Assembly: GCA_037074615.1 (NCBI GenBank)
Contig: CM073537.1
Location: forward strand, 12,419,989 to 12,483,988
Direction: 5' to 3'
Origin: Leucaena leucocephala
Lineage: Eukaryota > Streptophyta > Magnoliopsida > Fabales > Fabaceae
Length of the DNA stretch: 64,000 nucleotides
Shown here piece by piece: positions 37,295 to 49,528 of the stretch (positions within the stretch are counted from its first letter, which is position 1; every line of letters starts with the position of its first letter). Both the position numbers and the translations under genes were made by a program. The notes beneath the pieces were generated by a model that was not told the DNA's origin, searched no databases, and saw nothing but the letters and a program-made list of their open reading frames with translations.

Positions 37295-37858
37295 GAAAAG
37301 GTCCTATGAAATCAATTCCCCAAAAATAAAAAATTTCACAGAATATAATAGGTTGTTGGGGCATCTCATGCCTTTTACTAATCCCCCCCAAATCTTTGGC
37401 ACCTATCACAAGCTCTACAAAACTCAATAGCATCTTTAAAAAGAGATGGACAATAAAAACTAGATTAAAGGACCCTATGTTCAGTCCTCTTCCCCCCAAA
37501 ATGGCCACCACAAACCCATAAATGACATGCTTCTAAAATTGATTTGTGATCTTGGTCTAGGACATATCATCGCAATACTTGGTCTGAGCATAACCTCCAC
37601 AGAAAAGGCTTGTCCTAAATGAAGTATTTAGATTTACTATTGAGCTTTTGGGCCTGAAATCTAGTCAAATGAGAAGGGATTAGGCAAGTTTCAATAAAAT
37701 TGAATAAATGAGCATACCAAGGTTCCATAATAGCAACCAAACAAAGAGATTGATCAGGGAAAGAATCACAAATAAGATCAGAACTAAGTACTCCCCTAGT
37801 CTCTGTTGGTAACCTACTTAGGTGATTGCAACATGGTTCATATTTTCAGCTCGATCCA
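37295..37858 (-). pseudogene. Integrase N-terminal part, first piece (Athila-like)
   Basis: The minus strand reads a zinc-binding remnant (FCRACDRCQRFGG), then ISKRHEMPQQPIIFCEIFYF and WGIDFIGPF, the start of the integrase core with its first Asp. One base shift separates the CRACDRCQ frame from the rest. Upstream (37530-37850) the linker between RNase H and integrase is decayed. The solo LTR at 32894-37294 splits the core right after GPF, and 37859-40717 cuts the other side. Confidence 0.8.
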
Positions 37859-38591
37859 TGAAACATCCTTATTTTCATACATTTTAGGGATCATTCGATA
37901 GCATTTAGAACCACTTTCCAGGTCATTGAAGTCCAATATCTCAATCTGGAATTTTACTCTTCTCGGGTACTGTTCACTGTGTAAATTTCAGATGAGTGAC
38001 CTGACTTTGGAAAATCATAATTAAATATAGAAAAATCGAAACGAAGTGGTTACAATTGATACATAAAGATGACTCAATTATCTTTAAGGTAAAAATAATT
38101 AATTGAACAATCTTTGACCAAATCACCGTGGGTGAATGTTTCAATTTTACTGTTCATCCCACATTTTTCTCCTCAATCCAGCATTCTGGTCCCAACTTTG
38201 ACAATTTATAACTCCATGTGTAGACATCCAAATGAGGCATATTATATATAAAATTAAATATTATTATGTCTACTATTTACCATAAAAATTACAGACATTT
38301 ATTCATCCATTTACTATTTTTAATAATCTATCAAACATCAATAGGTCTCCTCGGATTTACTGTTCACAGAAACAATTTTCAGCATTCACCCTTACATACA
38401 CATGCATACATCCATCACATATCAGTTAAACATGCCAATCAGATATTTAGAACATGCCAGACAATATCTGTTACTAAAGGATAGTTGCTATTCATTAGGA
38501 CAGGTACAAAATTCTCATATTTCTAATACATCCTTTCCTCCTGAAATCCGGCAACATAATAGCTATACTTCATCTTTAGAAAGTAACCGAT

Positions 38592-38720
38592 CTTGTACTG
38601 ATTCGGTAATTCCTGTAAGAACTACCATTCTACGTAAGTACCCAGAAAAGACTGGATGAACCGGCTAGGTCCACTCACTTCTAGCCTCCTTAGACAGTAC
38701 CTATGTACAGTACGTATCAG
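38592..38720 (-). other. Conserved LTR core (37859-40717)
   Basis: All landmarks are present, but the TACGTAC stem is shortened to tatgtaca/gtacgta by a small deletion at 38706-38716. Confidence 0.55.
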
Positions 38721-38825
38721 TTTCTTTCTTTACCACTTTGCCAGAATTTCGGCAGCCTAACGGCGTCCTTCAAGATTTCCAAAATTTACTTCGACATAGC
38801 CTCCCCTGTAATGGGTTATTTGGGA

Positions 38826-38845
38826 TGTGATTCGAGGGAATCTCA
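38826..38845 (-). other. LTR hairpin (37859-40717), one mismatch
   Basis: TGTGATTC faces GAATCTCA, with one T-T mismatch in the stem. Confidence 0.55.
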
Positions 38846-39202
38846 GTAGTAATAATCATAACAATATATGTAATGCAGAGTGACAGTGCTTGCTTATGAT
38901 TGTGTACAGATAAGTATGCTGCGTGCTTCCATATTCAATAACATATGATCATAGCATTGTAATAGAGCTTCAAGCATAACATATAAGACAACAATCCAAC
39001 CAAACAATAGCACAACAAATCACAAAGACATTACATAAAAGCTAGGATTAGTTACTACCTTAAAAGTAGAACTCCAGAACTTCTATACTGCTTCCAACTT
39101 CACCAGAACTTCCTTTCTTCTTTCTTTCTCTCACTTTCTCTCTCAAGAACTTCTTTATCTCTCTAAATTGCTCCTTGGCCGTGAGAATGAAGAGATAGGG
39201 GG

Positions 39203-39210
39203 TATTTATA
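39203..39210 (-). promoter_or_regulatory. LTR TATA box (37859-40717)
   Basis: TATAAATA on the minus strand followed by CCCCCTA. Confidence 0.65.
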
Positions 39211-40717
39211 GTTTTGATGAGTGGCATTCTTGTAATTTTGAAGCCTTATGAACTTGTGGTCCTGGTTTTTTCGGAATTTCCTATTTTTCTTTTATTCCTT
39301 TACTGCATCATCAAGGGGACACCTCAAGGGACACCTCAAGGGACACCTCACCCCACACATTCTTCACATGGTGAAATTGGAGGGAGCTAGAAGCCTTCTG
39401 GAAGCTTTCCGGTCCAATTCGGTACCGGCCAGGTCTGTTGCCTCGAAAACTGAACCGTTTTCTGAATCTATTTTTTCTGAAAACCTATATTATGTCTCTT
39501 GACCTTAAATTTAGTATCTGGATACTTTATATCATTAACATTTCTATACTGGGTCTAAACTCAATTACAGATCCCCTGCGAAATGACCAAAATACCTCTG
39601 GGTGCCCTTTTGTGCATTATCTTAACACTAAGGGCAAAACAGTCATTTTACACCTTTCTGTACTTTGTCAGGGCATATACTAACTCTGGTTAACTTCACC
39701 TGTATATGTCTTGGCCTCTAGGCCTGTCCAGAATGACCAAAATGCCCTTCATACACCTGCTACCCCTTTAGTACTACACAGGGGCATTTTCATAATTTAG
39801 CACTTTTCCGGGGTTCTGCCGGACACTGGCCTACCTATCAGTCTAAGAGTTTTATTGGGCCTTTGTTGGCGTCATTATTGGGCCTTTCTGGGTCCATTAC
39901 CTTTATGGCACGCATTACGAGGAATCTTCCTCAAGCAAAGTTCATCGAGCCTTTTTGTCTAACATACAATGTTTATACACATATCCGGACACCGGGTCCT
40001 TTTACCAGATACACTGGCCTACTGTGCTTAGGCATCCCTGTGGGTTATAACGGTCATCTGACTGAGGTCATCCGAACTCATTCAGTCCCTTTTTAAATAC
40101 CGATAAATCTCCCTATCGGATACCCGGAGGCCTCACACTCCCGTCTGGATTTTCTAATTTGTGAATAACTTTTCCCACAGACCTCCTATCGGTATTCTGT
40201 CAGTTTTCTAACCTCCGCCCTATCAGAACGCATCATCCTGTAATTTCTCACCTAGATCTGAAATCTAGGATATCCGGTAGGAATTTTTATAACTTTTGGA
40301 CTATCAGATCAATTTTGCCTATATGGAGTCTTGAAAAATTCCTGTATTAGGAAGGATTACCCGGCGTCACTTGCTCTACCTACTGGTGGGATATGGGGCT
40401 GATCGGAGCACGATCACTATTTTTGCCTATTTCCGGTCCAGGTTTTCATAATTACACTTTTGCCCCGGCAGCTTTTCTTCTTTTCAATTAAGTCCCTTTA
40501 TTTGGCTAAAATTACACCTAAAGACCCCACGTTTTTGTCTACTTTTCCTTCTTAACTTTAAACTTTCCATAATTGCACATAAGTCCTTACATTTTCTTTC
40601 TTTTTCAATGTAATCCCTTTCTTTACATAAATAGCCACATCTTTTTCCTGAAAAATAATTCGTATATTTCATTCAATCTGTACATATAAATCAGTACAGA
40701 AAATTAGGGATATTACA

Positions 40718-41263
40718 ATCCCTCACTTCTATATCGAATTCTTGAAGTAGTAACATCCATCATAGAAGCCTTGGCTTAGATTGAGGCTTTTGGAACAATT
40801 ACTTGACAACTGTATGATCCATATAAACAATAACTTTGGAGTTAATGAGATAAGCTCTAAATTTATCCAAAGCCACTACCATTGAAATAATTCTTTCTCA
40901 GTAGTGGTGTAATTAATTTGAGCAACATCAAGTGTTTTCAAGGCATAGGCAATCACTCTAGATAAGTTGCCTTCCTTTTGACCTATCATAGCTCCCACAG
41001 CATAATTAGAGGCATCACATGACATTTTAAAAGGAAGATCCCAATTTGGTGAAGTTAGGATAGGAGAAAAGACTAACCTATCCTTTAATTTTTCAAAAGC
41101 CTCTTTGCAATCAGTAGAGAAAACAAAGTCAGTGTCTTTTTGCAGAAGTTTTGAGAATGGTAAAGCAATTTTGCTAAAATCTTTGATGAATCTTCTGTAA
41201 AATCCAACATGTCCCAGAAAATATCGAAGTTCTTTAAAGTTGTGGGGTAGGGCAATGAGGAAA
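40718..41263 (-). pseudogene. RNase H relic (Athila-like pol)
   Basis: Minus-strand wording includes CDASNYAVGAVIGQK and INYTTTEKE, the characteristic parts of the gypsy RNase H domain, which degrades the RNA strand after reverse transcription. Frames change several times and stops are frequent. The 3' part of the domain is cut by the solo LTR ending at 40717. Confidence 0.75.
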
Positions 41264-42207
41264 TTACTTCATTTTTTTTGCTTTATCCACCTCAATTCCC
41301 TTGCTAGATATAAGTTGTCTAAGTACTATTCCATGATCAACCATGAAATGGCAGTTTTCAAAGTTCAAAATCAGTTTTTTCTCAATACATCTAGCAAGGA
41401 TTCTATCAAGGCTCTCAAGACACTCATCAAAAGAGTTGCCATACACAATAAAGTCATCCATGAACACATCCATATATTTTTCAATGAAATCAGCAAATAT
41501 AGAAAGCATGCAACGCTAAAATGTGCCAGGGGCATTGCACAAACCAAATGGTATTCTTTTATAAGCATATGTACCAAAAGGACATGTAAATGTGATCTTT
41601 TCTTGGTCCCTCGGGTCTATGGGAATCTGGAAGTACCCTAAATACCCATCTAGAAAATAGTAATGACTTTCCCTGCTAATCTCTCAAGCATTTGATCAAT
41701 AAAAGGTAAGGGAAAATGGTCTTTCCTAGTAGAGTTATTCAACTTCCTATAGTCAATACAAACCCTCCATGAATTTTGCACTCTAGTAGGTATCAACTCA
41801 TTATTCTCATTTTTTACTACTGTCAGCCTGCTCTTCTTAGGCACTACATGCACGGGGGATACCCATTCACTATCTGAAATAGCATAAATGATTCCTTCCT
41901 TTAACAGTTTACTAATCTCCTTCCTAACCACATCAGAGATCAACGAGTTTAATCTCTTTTGGGGTTGTTTAATTGGCTTGGAATCTTCACTCAGTAAAAT
42001 CCTATGAGTGCAAACAGTGGCATCTATCCCTTTTATGTCAGCTAATTGACAACCCAGAGCTTCCTTATTCCTCCTAAGCACCCCTAGTAGTCTAGACTCT
42101 TCACTAACAGTTAAAGAACTAGAAATTATCACTGGGAATTTTGAGTCTGGCTCAAGATAGGCATACTTTAGGTTAGGAGGCAATTCTTGTAACACTATAC
42201 CGACCAA
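41264..42207 (-). pseudogene. Reverse transcriptase (Athila-like pol)
   Basis: From the 5' side: a linker with LEPDSKFPVIISS; the RT start WVSPVHVVPKK; NSWRVCIDYRKLN; FPLPFIDQMLERLAG; then after frame changes near 41520-41650 a stretch with FGTYAYKRIPFGLCNAPGTF; and the catalytic box DVFMDDFIVYG (about 41440-41475), followed by FENCHFMV. The MDDF form of the YxDD box is usual for Athila. At least two frameshifts and an in-frame TAG inactivate it. It lies directly downstream of the protease region, with the frames overlapping by 13 bases. Confidence 0.9.
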
Positions 42208-42653
42208 GGCATTACATTAATGACAGCCCCTAGATCTAATAACGCTCCCTTGACATGAACCTTTCCTATTGTGCATGGAATTGTGTAGGATCTTGGGTCT
42301 TGGCATTTAACCGATAATTCAGCTTTAAAAAGTGATGACACATTAGCACTCACCTGAATTCTCTCAAGAGGCCTAAACTTTTTCTTATTAGCACATAATT
42401 CCTTTAAAAATTTAGCATACTTAGGATTTCTCTTAAGGAATTCAACCATAGGGATGCTTATTTCTAACTTATTAAAGAGGTTATAAGCATCTTGTGTAAA
42501 GTCAAGGTCAACATTTTTTATTCCAGAAAAATAAGATTTAGGAAAAAGGAGATCTTTTATACTTACCTCCTTACCTGTGTGCTTAGAGGCTCCTTGCTTG
42601 CTAGACTCCGCCTTCTCCTCAGGTTGCTTTCCTTTGTATGCTGGACTTGACAC
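42195..42653 (-). pseudogene. Aspartic protease region (Athila-like)
   Basis: The 152-residue frame holds the linker FLKRNPKYAKFLKELCANKK and, near its end, the protease core CTIGKVHVKGALLDLGAVINVMP. The catalytic triplet is DLGA, the Athila variant of D(S/T)GA. The frame ends right after the active-site loop, so the protease is cut short by a shift into the RT frame. It would process the Gag-Pol polyprotein. Confidence 0.8.
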
Positions 42654-43084
42654 ATCACTTCCTCTTATTGCTTCTCTTGTAGTTCCTCTTGCGTTTGTGA
42701 GTTCTCTTCTTGGGTTGCCTTCTTAATCATGAGCTGCTATTCTTTAAGGCTTTTAGATTTCCCAATCTTCATCTATGAAGATGATGGATCCTTAACTTTA
42801 AAATCCTCCTTATTCTTGTCTGGTGCATCAGCTTCCTTAAAATGCACTTCTCTTCTATTTCTGAGAGATAAGGCATTCAGACCCTTTGGATTCATGACAG
42901 TGTTTGAAGGTATACTGCCACTGCTCTTTGTTTGGATGTCACTCACTGTATTAGAGACTTGAGTTAGATGACTTGTAATATCTGCATTCTTGGAACTTAA
43001 CTCCTAAAGTTTCCTTTGCACATCTGCATTATTCTTCTATATACTCTGAAGAATTGAAGCTATGGAGGTGAATTAACTATCATT
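42654..43084 (-). pseudogene. Gag-protease linker, decayed
   Basis: Reading through stops gives LPS-like wording NPKGLNALSLRNRREVHF, the counterpart of the NP(R)..NAITLRSGK motif that follows Gag in Athila. A polar, Glu/Gln-rich stretch follows. Several stops are present. Confidence 0.55.
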
Positions 43085-44215
43085 CTATTTGATCCTGGTG
43101 TCTATATTAGTCATCCTACCATCCATGTTGTTCAATTGTGCAGCTATACTCTTCAACAATTGAGAGGTCTCAACTAGTCTTGATGCCACTAAAGCATTAG
43201 GTTGTGTTGGAACCATAGGCCCTGCATTACTTTGATAGTTGCTTGAGGAAGCACTACCTCCTTGGAGTTGGTTTGGCCTATTTTCCCCACTCCCCCACTT
43301 TAAATTTGGGTGGTCTCTCCAGCCAGGATTGTATATGTTGGAGTATGGGTCTCTCTTCTGGTACTGGTGGTCTCTACCTTGATACATTGATGCTACTTCT
43401 TCATATTGTCTATCACATGTATTTGTAGCATGCATCATTGAACCGTATAACTCACATCCTGTAACCAGTGCTTGTGAGGTACCTACTCCATGAACTGGTT
43501 TCGTAGAATGCAGCTCTCTTTCAATTAAATTCATCCTTTTTTCCATTCTGTTTCCCAGAACTGCTATTTCTGCTAAGATCTCATTTGAATTGCTCGAATA
43601 TGATGTGGGCATTCTCCTTGAATCTTTAGTCTGATGGTCTTCATTAGCCATTTTCTGGAATAACTCCCAACTTGCTTGTGAAGTTTTATCTCTCAAAGAC
43701 CCATTTGCTGCTACATTCAAGGATACCTTATTGTAAGGAAGTAGACCATCAAAGAAGATGTCTACTAAATCAGCCTTCGTGATGTTATGATGGGGACATC
43801 GAGCCAATAAATTGATAAATCTGGTCCAGTATTCATGTAATGACTCCCCATTTTGCTGCAAAATATTTGTGATCTCTTTCTTCATCCTAGTAGTCTTTAA
43901 GACTAGGAAAAACTGCTCCAAATATGTTGATTTTAGTTGGTCCCATGTAAGAGTTGGGAAATAAGTTGGCAGGTTATACAGCCACTCCTTACTTTCCCTT
44001 CTATAGTGAAATGGAAACACCTCCTTAAGACGTCATCCAAAGTGGCCATTGGAGGCTTCATTGAAGAACAGATCATATGCATAGTTTACAAGTGGTGATG
44101 TGGACATTCTCCTACAAAACCATGAAATTTAGGTAAGGCTGCAATCAAAGCTCCTTTAATTTCAAAATTAGCTTCTTTAGTATAGAAACCATAAGGATCA
44201 TAATTCACATGAGAA
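43085..44215 (-). pseudogene. Gag (Athila-like)
   Basis: The main 311-residue frame contains EWLYNLPTYFPTLTWDQL, then RFINLLARCPHHNITKADL and FFDGLLPYNKV, the standard Retrotrans_gag blocks of Athila. Residues 200-215 hold one Cys/His cluster. Upstream, in other frames, come DPYGFYTKEANFEIKGALIA (near 44150-44200) and MATLDDVLRRC, so the gene once began beyond 44200; one shift lies near 44030. The frame is otherwise long, making it the best kept Athila gene here. Confidence 0.85.
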
Positions 44216-44381
44216 TGATTAAAGTTTATCCCCAAATATATGTGTCATTATCATAGAATAATTAACTACATCTACTCTAGAAGCATGGTTAACAAGCAAG
44301 GGAGCTTCACATACCTTAATTAAGATGATTATCTACTACTGGAAAGAATCATTAGTGGAGAAAAGATTAATATAGGTGCTT
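44216..44381 (-). mobile_element. Athila-like element, sequence 5' of gag
   Basis: Non-coding as read, probably the end of the gag N terminus plus leader. No LTR or PBS (a tRNA-Asp-type site would be expected) is visible before the next repeat begins. Confidence 0.4.
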
Positions 44382-44698
44382 TGTGTTAGACTCTAATATT
44401 TTGATGATGACAATTGAGAAAAGATTTCAAAAAGCATTTTAACTAATAAAGAATATTTATCGATAAGCTTATCAATAGGGGGAATGATCGATGAGCTCTT
44501 CGACAAATGAGAAAGAAATTTGAAGAAAATCTATTTTCTGAAGTGCATTTATCAAAGACCTATTCAATAAGGCTACTTATCAATAAAAACTTTGATAAAT
44601 GAACAACTTGAGTTTTTGTTTTAAACATATATATATTCGAAGACTTATTCATTAAATCTATTTATCGATAAAGCTTTCGATAAATTTGAAAATAACTC
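44382..44698 (+). repeat. Repeat rich in TTTATC/GATAAA, left part (LTR-like start)
   Basis: It starts TGTGTTAGACTCTAATATTT followed by 'tgatgatgacaa', a start common in plant copia LTRs. From 44440 it carries repeated short inverted motifs: tttatcgataagcttatcaa, cttatcaataaaaactttg, tcgataaagctttcgataaa. The same motif class continues at 63060-64000 after the inserted LTR. Confidence 0.5.
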
Positions 44699-45076
44699 TA
44701 TAACATCCCAAATTGTTCCTATCTGTATAAAATTGATAGAGGAAAGAGGTTATGAAGGGATTGGGATGATAAACAAAAAGAAAGATAATGGTTAGATAAG
44801 GTTTAAGTCAAAGAAAGAGAGAAGGTATAAAGTTATAAAGCTAAGGGACTAGATTATGAATAGTAAAAGTTCAGGGACTAAACTATAAATAGTGAAAGTA
44901 CAAGGACTAAATTATAAATAGGGAAAAGTTCGATGACTTAAATGTAATTAAAAAGTCCCAAGGCCTAAAATAAATGTAGAGATAAGCTATAGGCCATAAA
45001 GTATAATTATAAAAAGTATAGTAAGCGACCAAAGTGGAATTTGGTAATTTTAGGGACTAAAGTGCAATTTTACTAA

Positions 45077-45599
45077 GGGTGTGTTTGGATTAGCTTTTGG
45101 AGAATAGATTATGGGAAGAATAGATTTTGGAGAATAGATTTTGGGTAGAATAGATTTTGGGAAGAATAGATTTTGGGAATAAAGATATTTGGATGATTAG
45201 TAGTAGAATCACTTTTTATATTGGTAATTTACTAAAAAGGGTATGATATGATTAAAAGTAAGAGAGATGAAAGATGATAGAGAAGAAAGATGAGAGAGAA
45301 GAGAGTGTAGAGAGGAGAGAGGAGAGAGAAAAAGAGAGATAAGAGAGGAGAGAGGAGAGATAATAGAGAGGAGAGAGGAGAGAGGGTGTAAAAAAAGTAA
45401 GGGTATAATAGTAATTGGATAATCCAAAACCTAGGTTTAAAAAAAAAAGCTATTTTCAGTAGCTTATTCAAAACCTAGGTTTCAAACCGAGGTTTTGTCC
45501 AAAATCAATTCTCAACAAAAAATGTTGTTTGTGTGAAAATTTTTCAAACCGAGGTTTTGCCCTATAATTGATTCTCAAACCGAGGTTCCAAACAGGCAC
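45077..45599. mobile_element. Tourist-like (PIF/Harbinger) MITE, 523 bp
   Basis: The ends read GGGTGTGTTTGGAT and (reverse) AGTGCCTGTTTGGAACC-type, an imperfect inverted repeat, flanked by the 3-bp TSD taa (45074-45076 and 45600-45602). The left arm repeats 'agaatagattttggg' four times and the right arm repeats 'aaaccgaggttttg'. No coding potential. Confidence 0.75.
45262..45385. repeat. Purine tract (GA-rich microsatellite) inside the MITE
   Basis: Almost pure A/G on the + strand, mostly gagaggagagagg units. The Ser/Leu-rich minus-strand frames here are low-complexity shadows. Confidence 0.85.
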
Positions 45600-47785
45600 T
45601 AAATTCAAAGGCAAAATGATAACTATGAGAAAGTTGAGCTAGAAATGGCCCATAATTTGTCCAGAATTATTTCAGTTCCAAATTTTGTCATAAAATAGCA
45701 AAAATTATTCTGATCGATGTAATGTGCACAAAATTTTGATTTGAGGTCCCGATAAATTGATATTAATTTTTGAAGTCTAGAAATTATTACAGTATCTTCT
45801 GGACCTCATAATCAGATAAAATTTTATAGTAAATTTTTATAATTAATATAATAATTTATGAAAATAGCAAAAGTCAAAAAGGAGTTCTATAGAATTATAA
45901 AAGAATTTAAGGTAAAAAAGGACACCGATAAAAGATTTAGAGAAAATATATATAATTTTTAACAGGACTTCTGAGTCTCAAAAAAATATGAGACTTTGCA
46001 AGAAATTCATTTTATATTAGAATAAATTTCTAAAAATATTAGAACTATTAAAAGAAGTGTATAGAATTTATCTTAAAAATCAGGGTGATTTAAGGATATC
46101 TGTAATATCCTTAATTTCTGTACTGAATTCTATGTACAGATTAGATGGAATATATGAGTTCTTTTTCAGGAAAAAGATGTGGTCCTTTATGTAAAGAAAA
46201 TGATTAAATTGCAAAAGAAAGGAAATGAAAGGACTTAAATATAATTATGGAAAGTTTAAGGTTAGGAAAGAAAGGTAGACAAAAATGTGGGGTCTCAAAG
46301 TGTAATTTTAGCCAAATTTAAGGGACTTAATTGCAAAGAAGAAAAGTTCCCTGGGGCTAAAGTATAATTAAAGAAAAATAGGCCAGAAGTGGTTTGGACC
46401 GCCTAACAGCATTTCAGTCCCAGATTTCACCAGAAGATAGGGCAAGTGACGCTGGTAAATCCAGCTTAATATCAGAATTTTTGAAGACTCCAGATAGTCA
46501 AAAATGGACTGATCGTCCAAAAGTTATAAAAAATCCTACCGGATACCCTAGATTTCAGATATAAGTAAGAAATTACAGGATGATGCACCCTTATGGGGCG
46601 GATGTCAGGAAACTGACAGAATACCGATAGGAGGTCTGTAGAAAAAGTTATTAACAAATTAGAAAATCCAGACGGGAGTATGAGGCCTCCAGGGATCCGA
46701 TAGGGAGATTTATCGGTATTTAAACTAAGACTGAATGAGGTCGGGTAACAACAGTCAGATGCCCATTATGACCCAAATGGCTGCCCAGACACAGTAGGGC
46801 AGTGTATCTGACAGAAGGAGCCGGTGTCCGGATATGTGTGTAAACGGTGCATAAAAGCTAAAATATTCGGTGAACCTGGACAGGGGAGGATCCTTGTAAT
46901 GCGTGCCATAAAGGTGTTGGACCTAGAAAGGCCCAAAAATGGCGCCATCAAAGGCCCAATAAGACATGTGGACTGATAGGTGGGCCAGTGTCCAGCAGAA
47001 CCCCGGAAAAGTGCAAAATTACGAAAATGCCCCTGTGTTGTACTAAAGGGGTAGTAGATGTATAAAGGGCATTTTGGTCATTCAGGACAGGCCAAGACAT
47101 ATATAGATGAAGTTAATCAGAGTCAGTATATGCTCTGGTAAAGTACAAAAAGGTGTAAAATGACAGTTTTGCCCTTAGGGTTAAAATAGTGCAAGAAATG
47201 GCACCCAGGGGTATTTTGGTAATTTGTCAAGGGATGTTTCTTGGGAATCGAGCCATCAGAGTACTTGAGCTTGATCAGGATCCAAGATAACATTCCCAGA
47301 GCCCAAAAACGTAGGCCTAGTGATGTGTGGGGAAAAGTGGCACTAAAATACTATTTTAATGTTGTTTCAATAAAGTAAAGTTACTCGGTCAGCACGCTAA
47401 CCGAGGAGATGATTAGATAAAGTCCTGGACTTATCTGGATAGCATTGGATGGCGTGACAGGTGCCAGTAAGATGCCACATGGAGACAACATAGAGGAGAA
47501 AGAAAAAGTTAAGGACATGTGGCATAATCTTAGCCGGTGAGTCCAATTTGTGGGAAATTGGACCGGACCGGTACTGGATTAGACTGGAACTGCTGAGTCA
47601 GCTGATGAGGTGTCCCAAGAGCTTGCAATTTCTCCATGTGACATATGAGGTGTCCCATGAGGTGGCCTTGAGGTGATGTCATGCATGATGCAGTAAAAGG
47701 AATAAAAGAAAATAGGAAATTCCGGAAAAACCAGGACCACAGGATCAGATGGCTTCAAAATTACAAGAATGCCATTGAAGGAAAC

Positions 47786-47793
47786 TATAAATA
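47786..47793 (+). promoter_or_regulatory. LTR TATA box (46101-49125)
   Basis: TATAAATA followed by five C and a purine-rich leader with 'gagagagaaagtgagaaaa'. Confidence 0.65.
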
Positions 47794-48150
47794 CCCCCAT
47801 GCCTCTCATTCTCATGGCCAAGGAGGTTTTTAGAGTGATAGGGAAGTGCTTGAGAGAGAAAGTGAGAAAAAGAAAGAAGAAAGGAAGCTCTGGTGAAGTT
47901 GGAATCAGTGTAGAAATTCTGGAGCTCTGCCTTTGAGGTAGTAACTAATCCTAGCTTTTATGTAATATCTTTGTGAATTGTTGTGCTATTTTTTGTTTGG
48001 ATTGTTGTCTTATATGTTATGCTTGAAGCTCTATTACAATGCTATGATCATATGTTATTGAATATTGAAGCATGCAGCATATTTATCTGTACACAACCAC
48101 AAGCAAGCACTGTCACACTGCATTACATATATTGTTATGATTGTTGCTAC

Positions 48151-48170
48151 TGAGATTCTTTTGAATCTCA
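48151..48170 (+). other. LTR hairpin (46101-49125)
   Basis: TGAGATTC/GAATCTCA, perfect 8-bp stem; the loop has changed from CCCC to TTTT while the stem is kept. Confidence 0.7.
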
Positions 48171-48286
48171 TTACCATATATAACTTTACAGGGGAGGTTC
48201 TGTCAAAATAAAATTTGGAAATTTTAAGAGACGCCGTTAGGCTGCCGAAATTCTGGCAACAAAGTAGGGATAAAGGAAGGAACTGA

Positions 48287-48423
48287 TACGTACTGTGTAC
48301 GTAGGTGCTGTCTAAGGAGGCTGGAAGTGAGTGGAACTAGCAGGTTCATCCAGTCTTTCCTGGGTACTTACGTAGAATGGTAGTTCCTACGGGAATCACC
48401 GAATCGATACAAGATCGGTTACT
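48287..48423 (+). other. Conserved LTR core (46101-49125)
   Basis: TACGTAC/GTACGTA is perfect (48287-48303). The second stem reads GGTAGTTC...GAATCACC, with one further change. Confidence 0.65.
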
Positions 48424-49520
48424 TTCTACAGAAGGAATGTAGCAGTTATGCTGCCGGATTTTAGACAACGAAAAATATAATAGAAATATGAGGATGTTAA
48501 TCATGCACTGATATATAACAGTTGATTATTTAATAATGATTGTTATCTGGCATGTTTGACTGATATGTGATGTATGTATGCATTGATATGTAAGGTTGGT
48601 TGCTGAAAAATGACTCTGTGAACAGTAATCCGTGGAGACCAATTGATGTTTGGTAAATCATTAAAAATAGTAAATGGTTGAATAAATGTATGATATTTTT
48701 ATGGTAAATAGTAGACATACTAAGCTTTAATTTTATATATATAATGCTTCATTTGTATGTATACACGAAAAGATATAAATTTTTAAAGTTGGGACCAGAA
48801 TGCTGGATTCAGGAGAAAGTCATTGGATGAACAGTAAAGTTGAAACGTTGACCCACGTTGAATTTGTCAAGTAATGGTCAACCAATGATTTTCCCTGAAA
48901 TATAATTAAGTTATATTCATGTATCAGTTTGAACCACTTCATTTAGATTTTTCTAGAATTAGTTATGATTTTTCAAAGTCAGGTCACTCATCTGGAATTT
49001 GCAGCAGTGAACAGTACCCGATATGAATAAAATTTCAGATTAAGAGTTTAGACTTCAATGACCCTGAAAGTGGTTCTAAGTGCTACTGAATGGTCCTTGA
49101 GATATATAAAAATAAGGATGTGATAATATCGGTATAGGATGAGCCTTGAGATTTATGCCAATTAGCAATTAGACCCAATTTTGGCCTAAGGTGGCATCAC
49201 TACATAGCCCAATAAGCTCAAGAGCAAGTCTTGGAGCTCAAGCAAAATTATAGGAATATTCCATAGTATTTCCAAAGGAAATTTCCAAATAAGGTGGCAT
49301 TGTGAGGCGTCTTGTGGGACCCACTTATCCAACATATGACGCCAAGGCAAAGAAGAAAGGGGTATGCCATGTGCTCAATTACATTAAAATAATATAAGAA
49401 TTAAGTTAATGATGAAAAAGTGTAATTAATCCAAAAATCAACCAAAGAGAGGAAGAATTAAGTCATTGTAATAATTAGCACTTGTAAGGTGGATTAGTCC
49501 CAAGATGCCAAAGTTTTGGC

Positions 49521-49528
49521 TATAAATA
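49521..49528 (+). promoter_or_regulatory. LTR TATA box (solo LTR 44699-63059)
   Basis: TATAAATA plus CCCC. This family A copy keeps the box that both LTRs of the 17-kb element have lost. Confidence 0.65.

Larger units (their letters stand above)
37859..40717 (-). mobile_element. Solo LTR, family C, 2,859 bp, reverse
   Basis: In the window it starts tgaaacatcctt and ends gggatattaca. The flanking 5-mers are atcca (37854-37858) and atccc (40718-40722), one base apart. It interrupts the Athila element between RNase H and integrase. Confidence 0.87.
22380..44215 (-). mobile_element. Athila-like Ty3/gypsy element, heavily interrupted
   Basis: On the minus strand the order is gag (43085-44215), protease (42195-42653), RT (41264-42207), RNase H (40718-41263), integrase in two pieces (37295-37858 and 32725-32893), 3' non-coding sequence (29043-30640) and the 3' LTR (to 22380). 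That order and the wording of each domain fit the Athila lineage. Five LTR insertions interrupt it. The 5' LTR is not seen: a different repeat starts near 44382. The integrase C terminus is also missing. All genes carry stops or shifts. Confidence 0.85.
46101..49125 (+). mobile_element. Solo LTR, family C, 3,025 bp
   Basis: Starts tgtaatatcctt; the end reads ggatgtgata, a decayed ...tgtttca. The TSD atatc (46096-46100 and 49126-49130) restores the family A phrase 'taaggatatcggtata', seen uninterrupted at 20022. That empty-site comparison confirms the insertion. Confidence 0.92.

Noticed and set aside
39248..40096. Several 60-85 residue + strand frames in the solo LTR 37859-40717
   Set aside because: Frames in non-coding LTR sequence without matching wording in sister LTRs.
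45209..45471. Leu/Ser-rich membrane-like frames on the minus strand
   Set aside because: Low-complexity shadow of the purine tract in the MITE.
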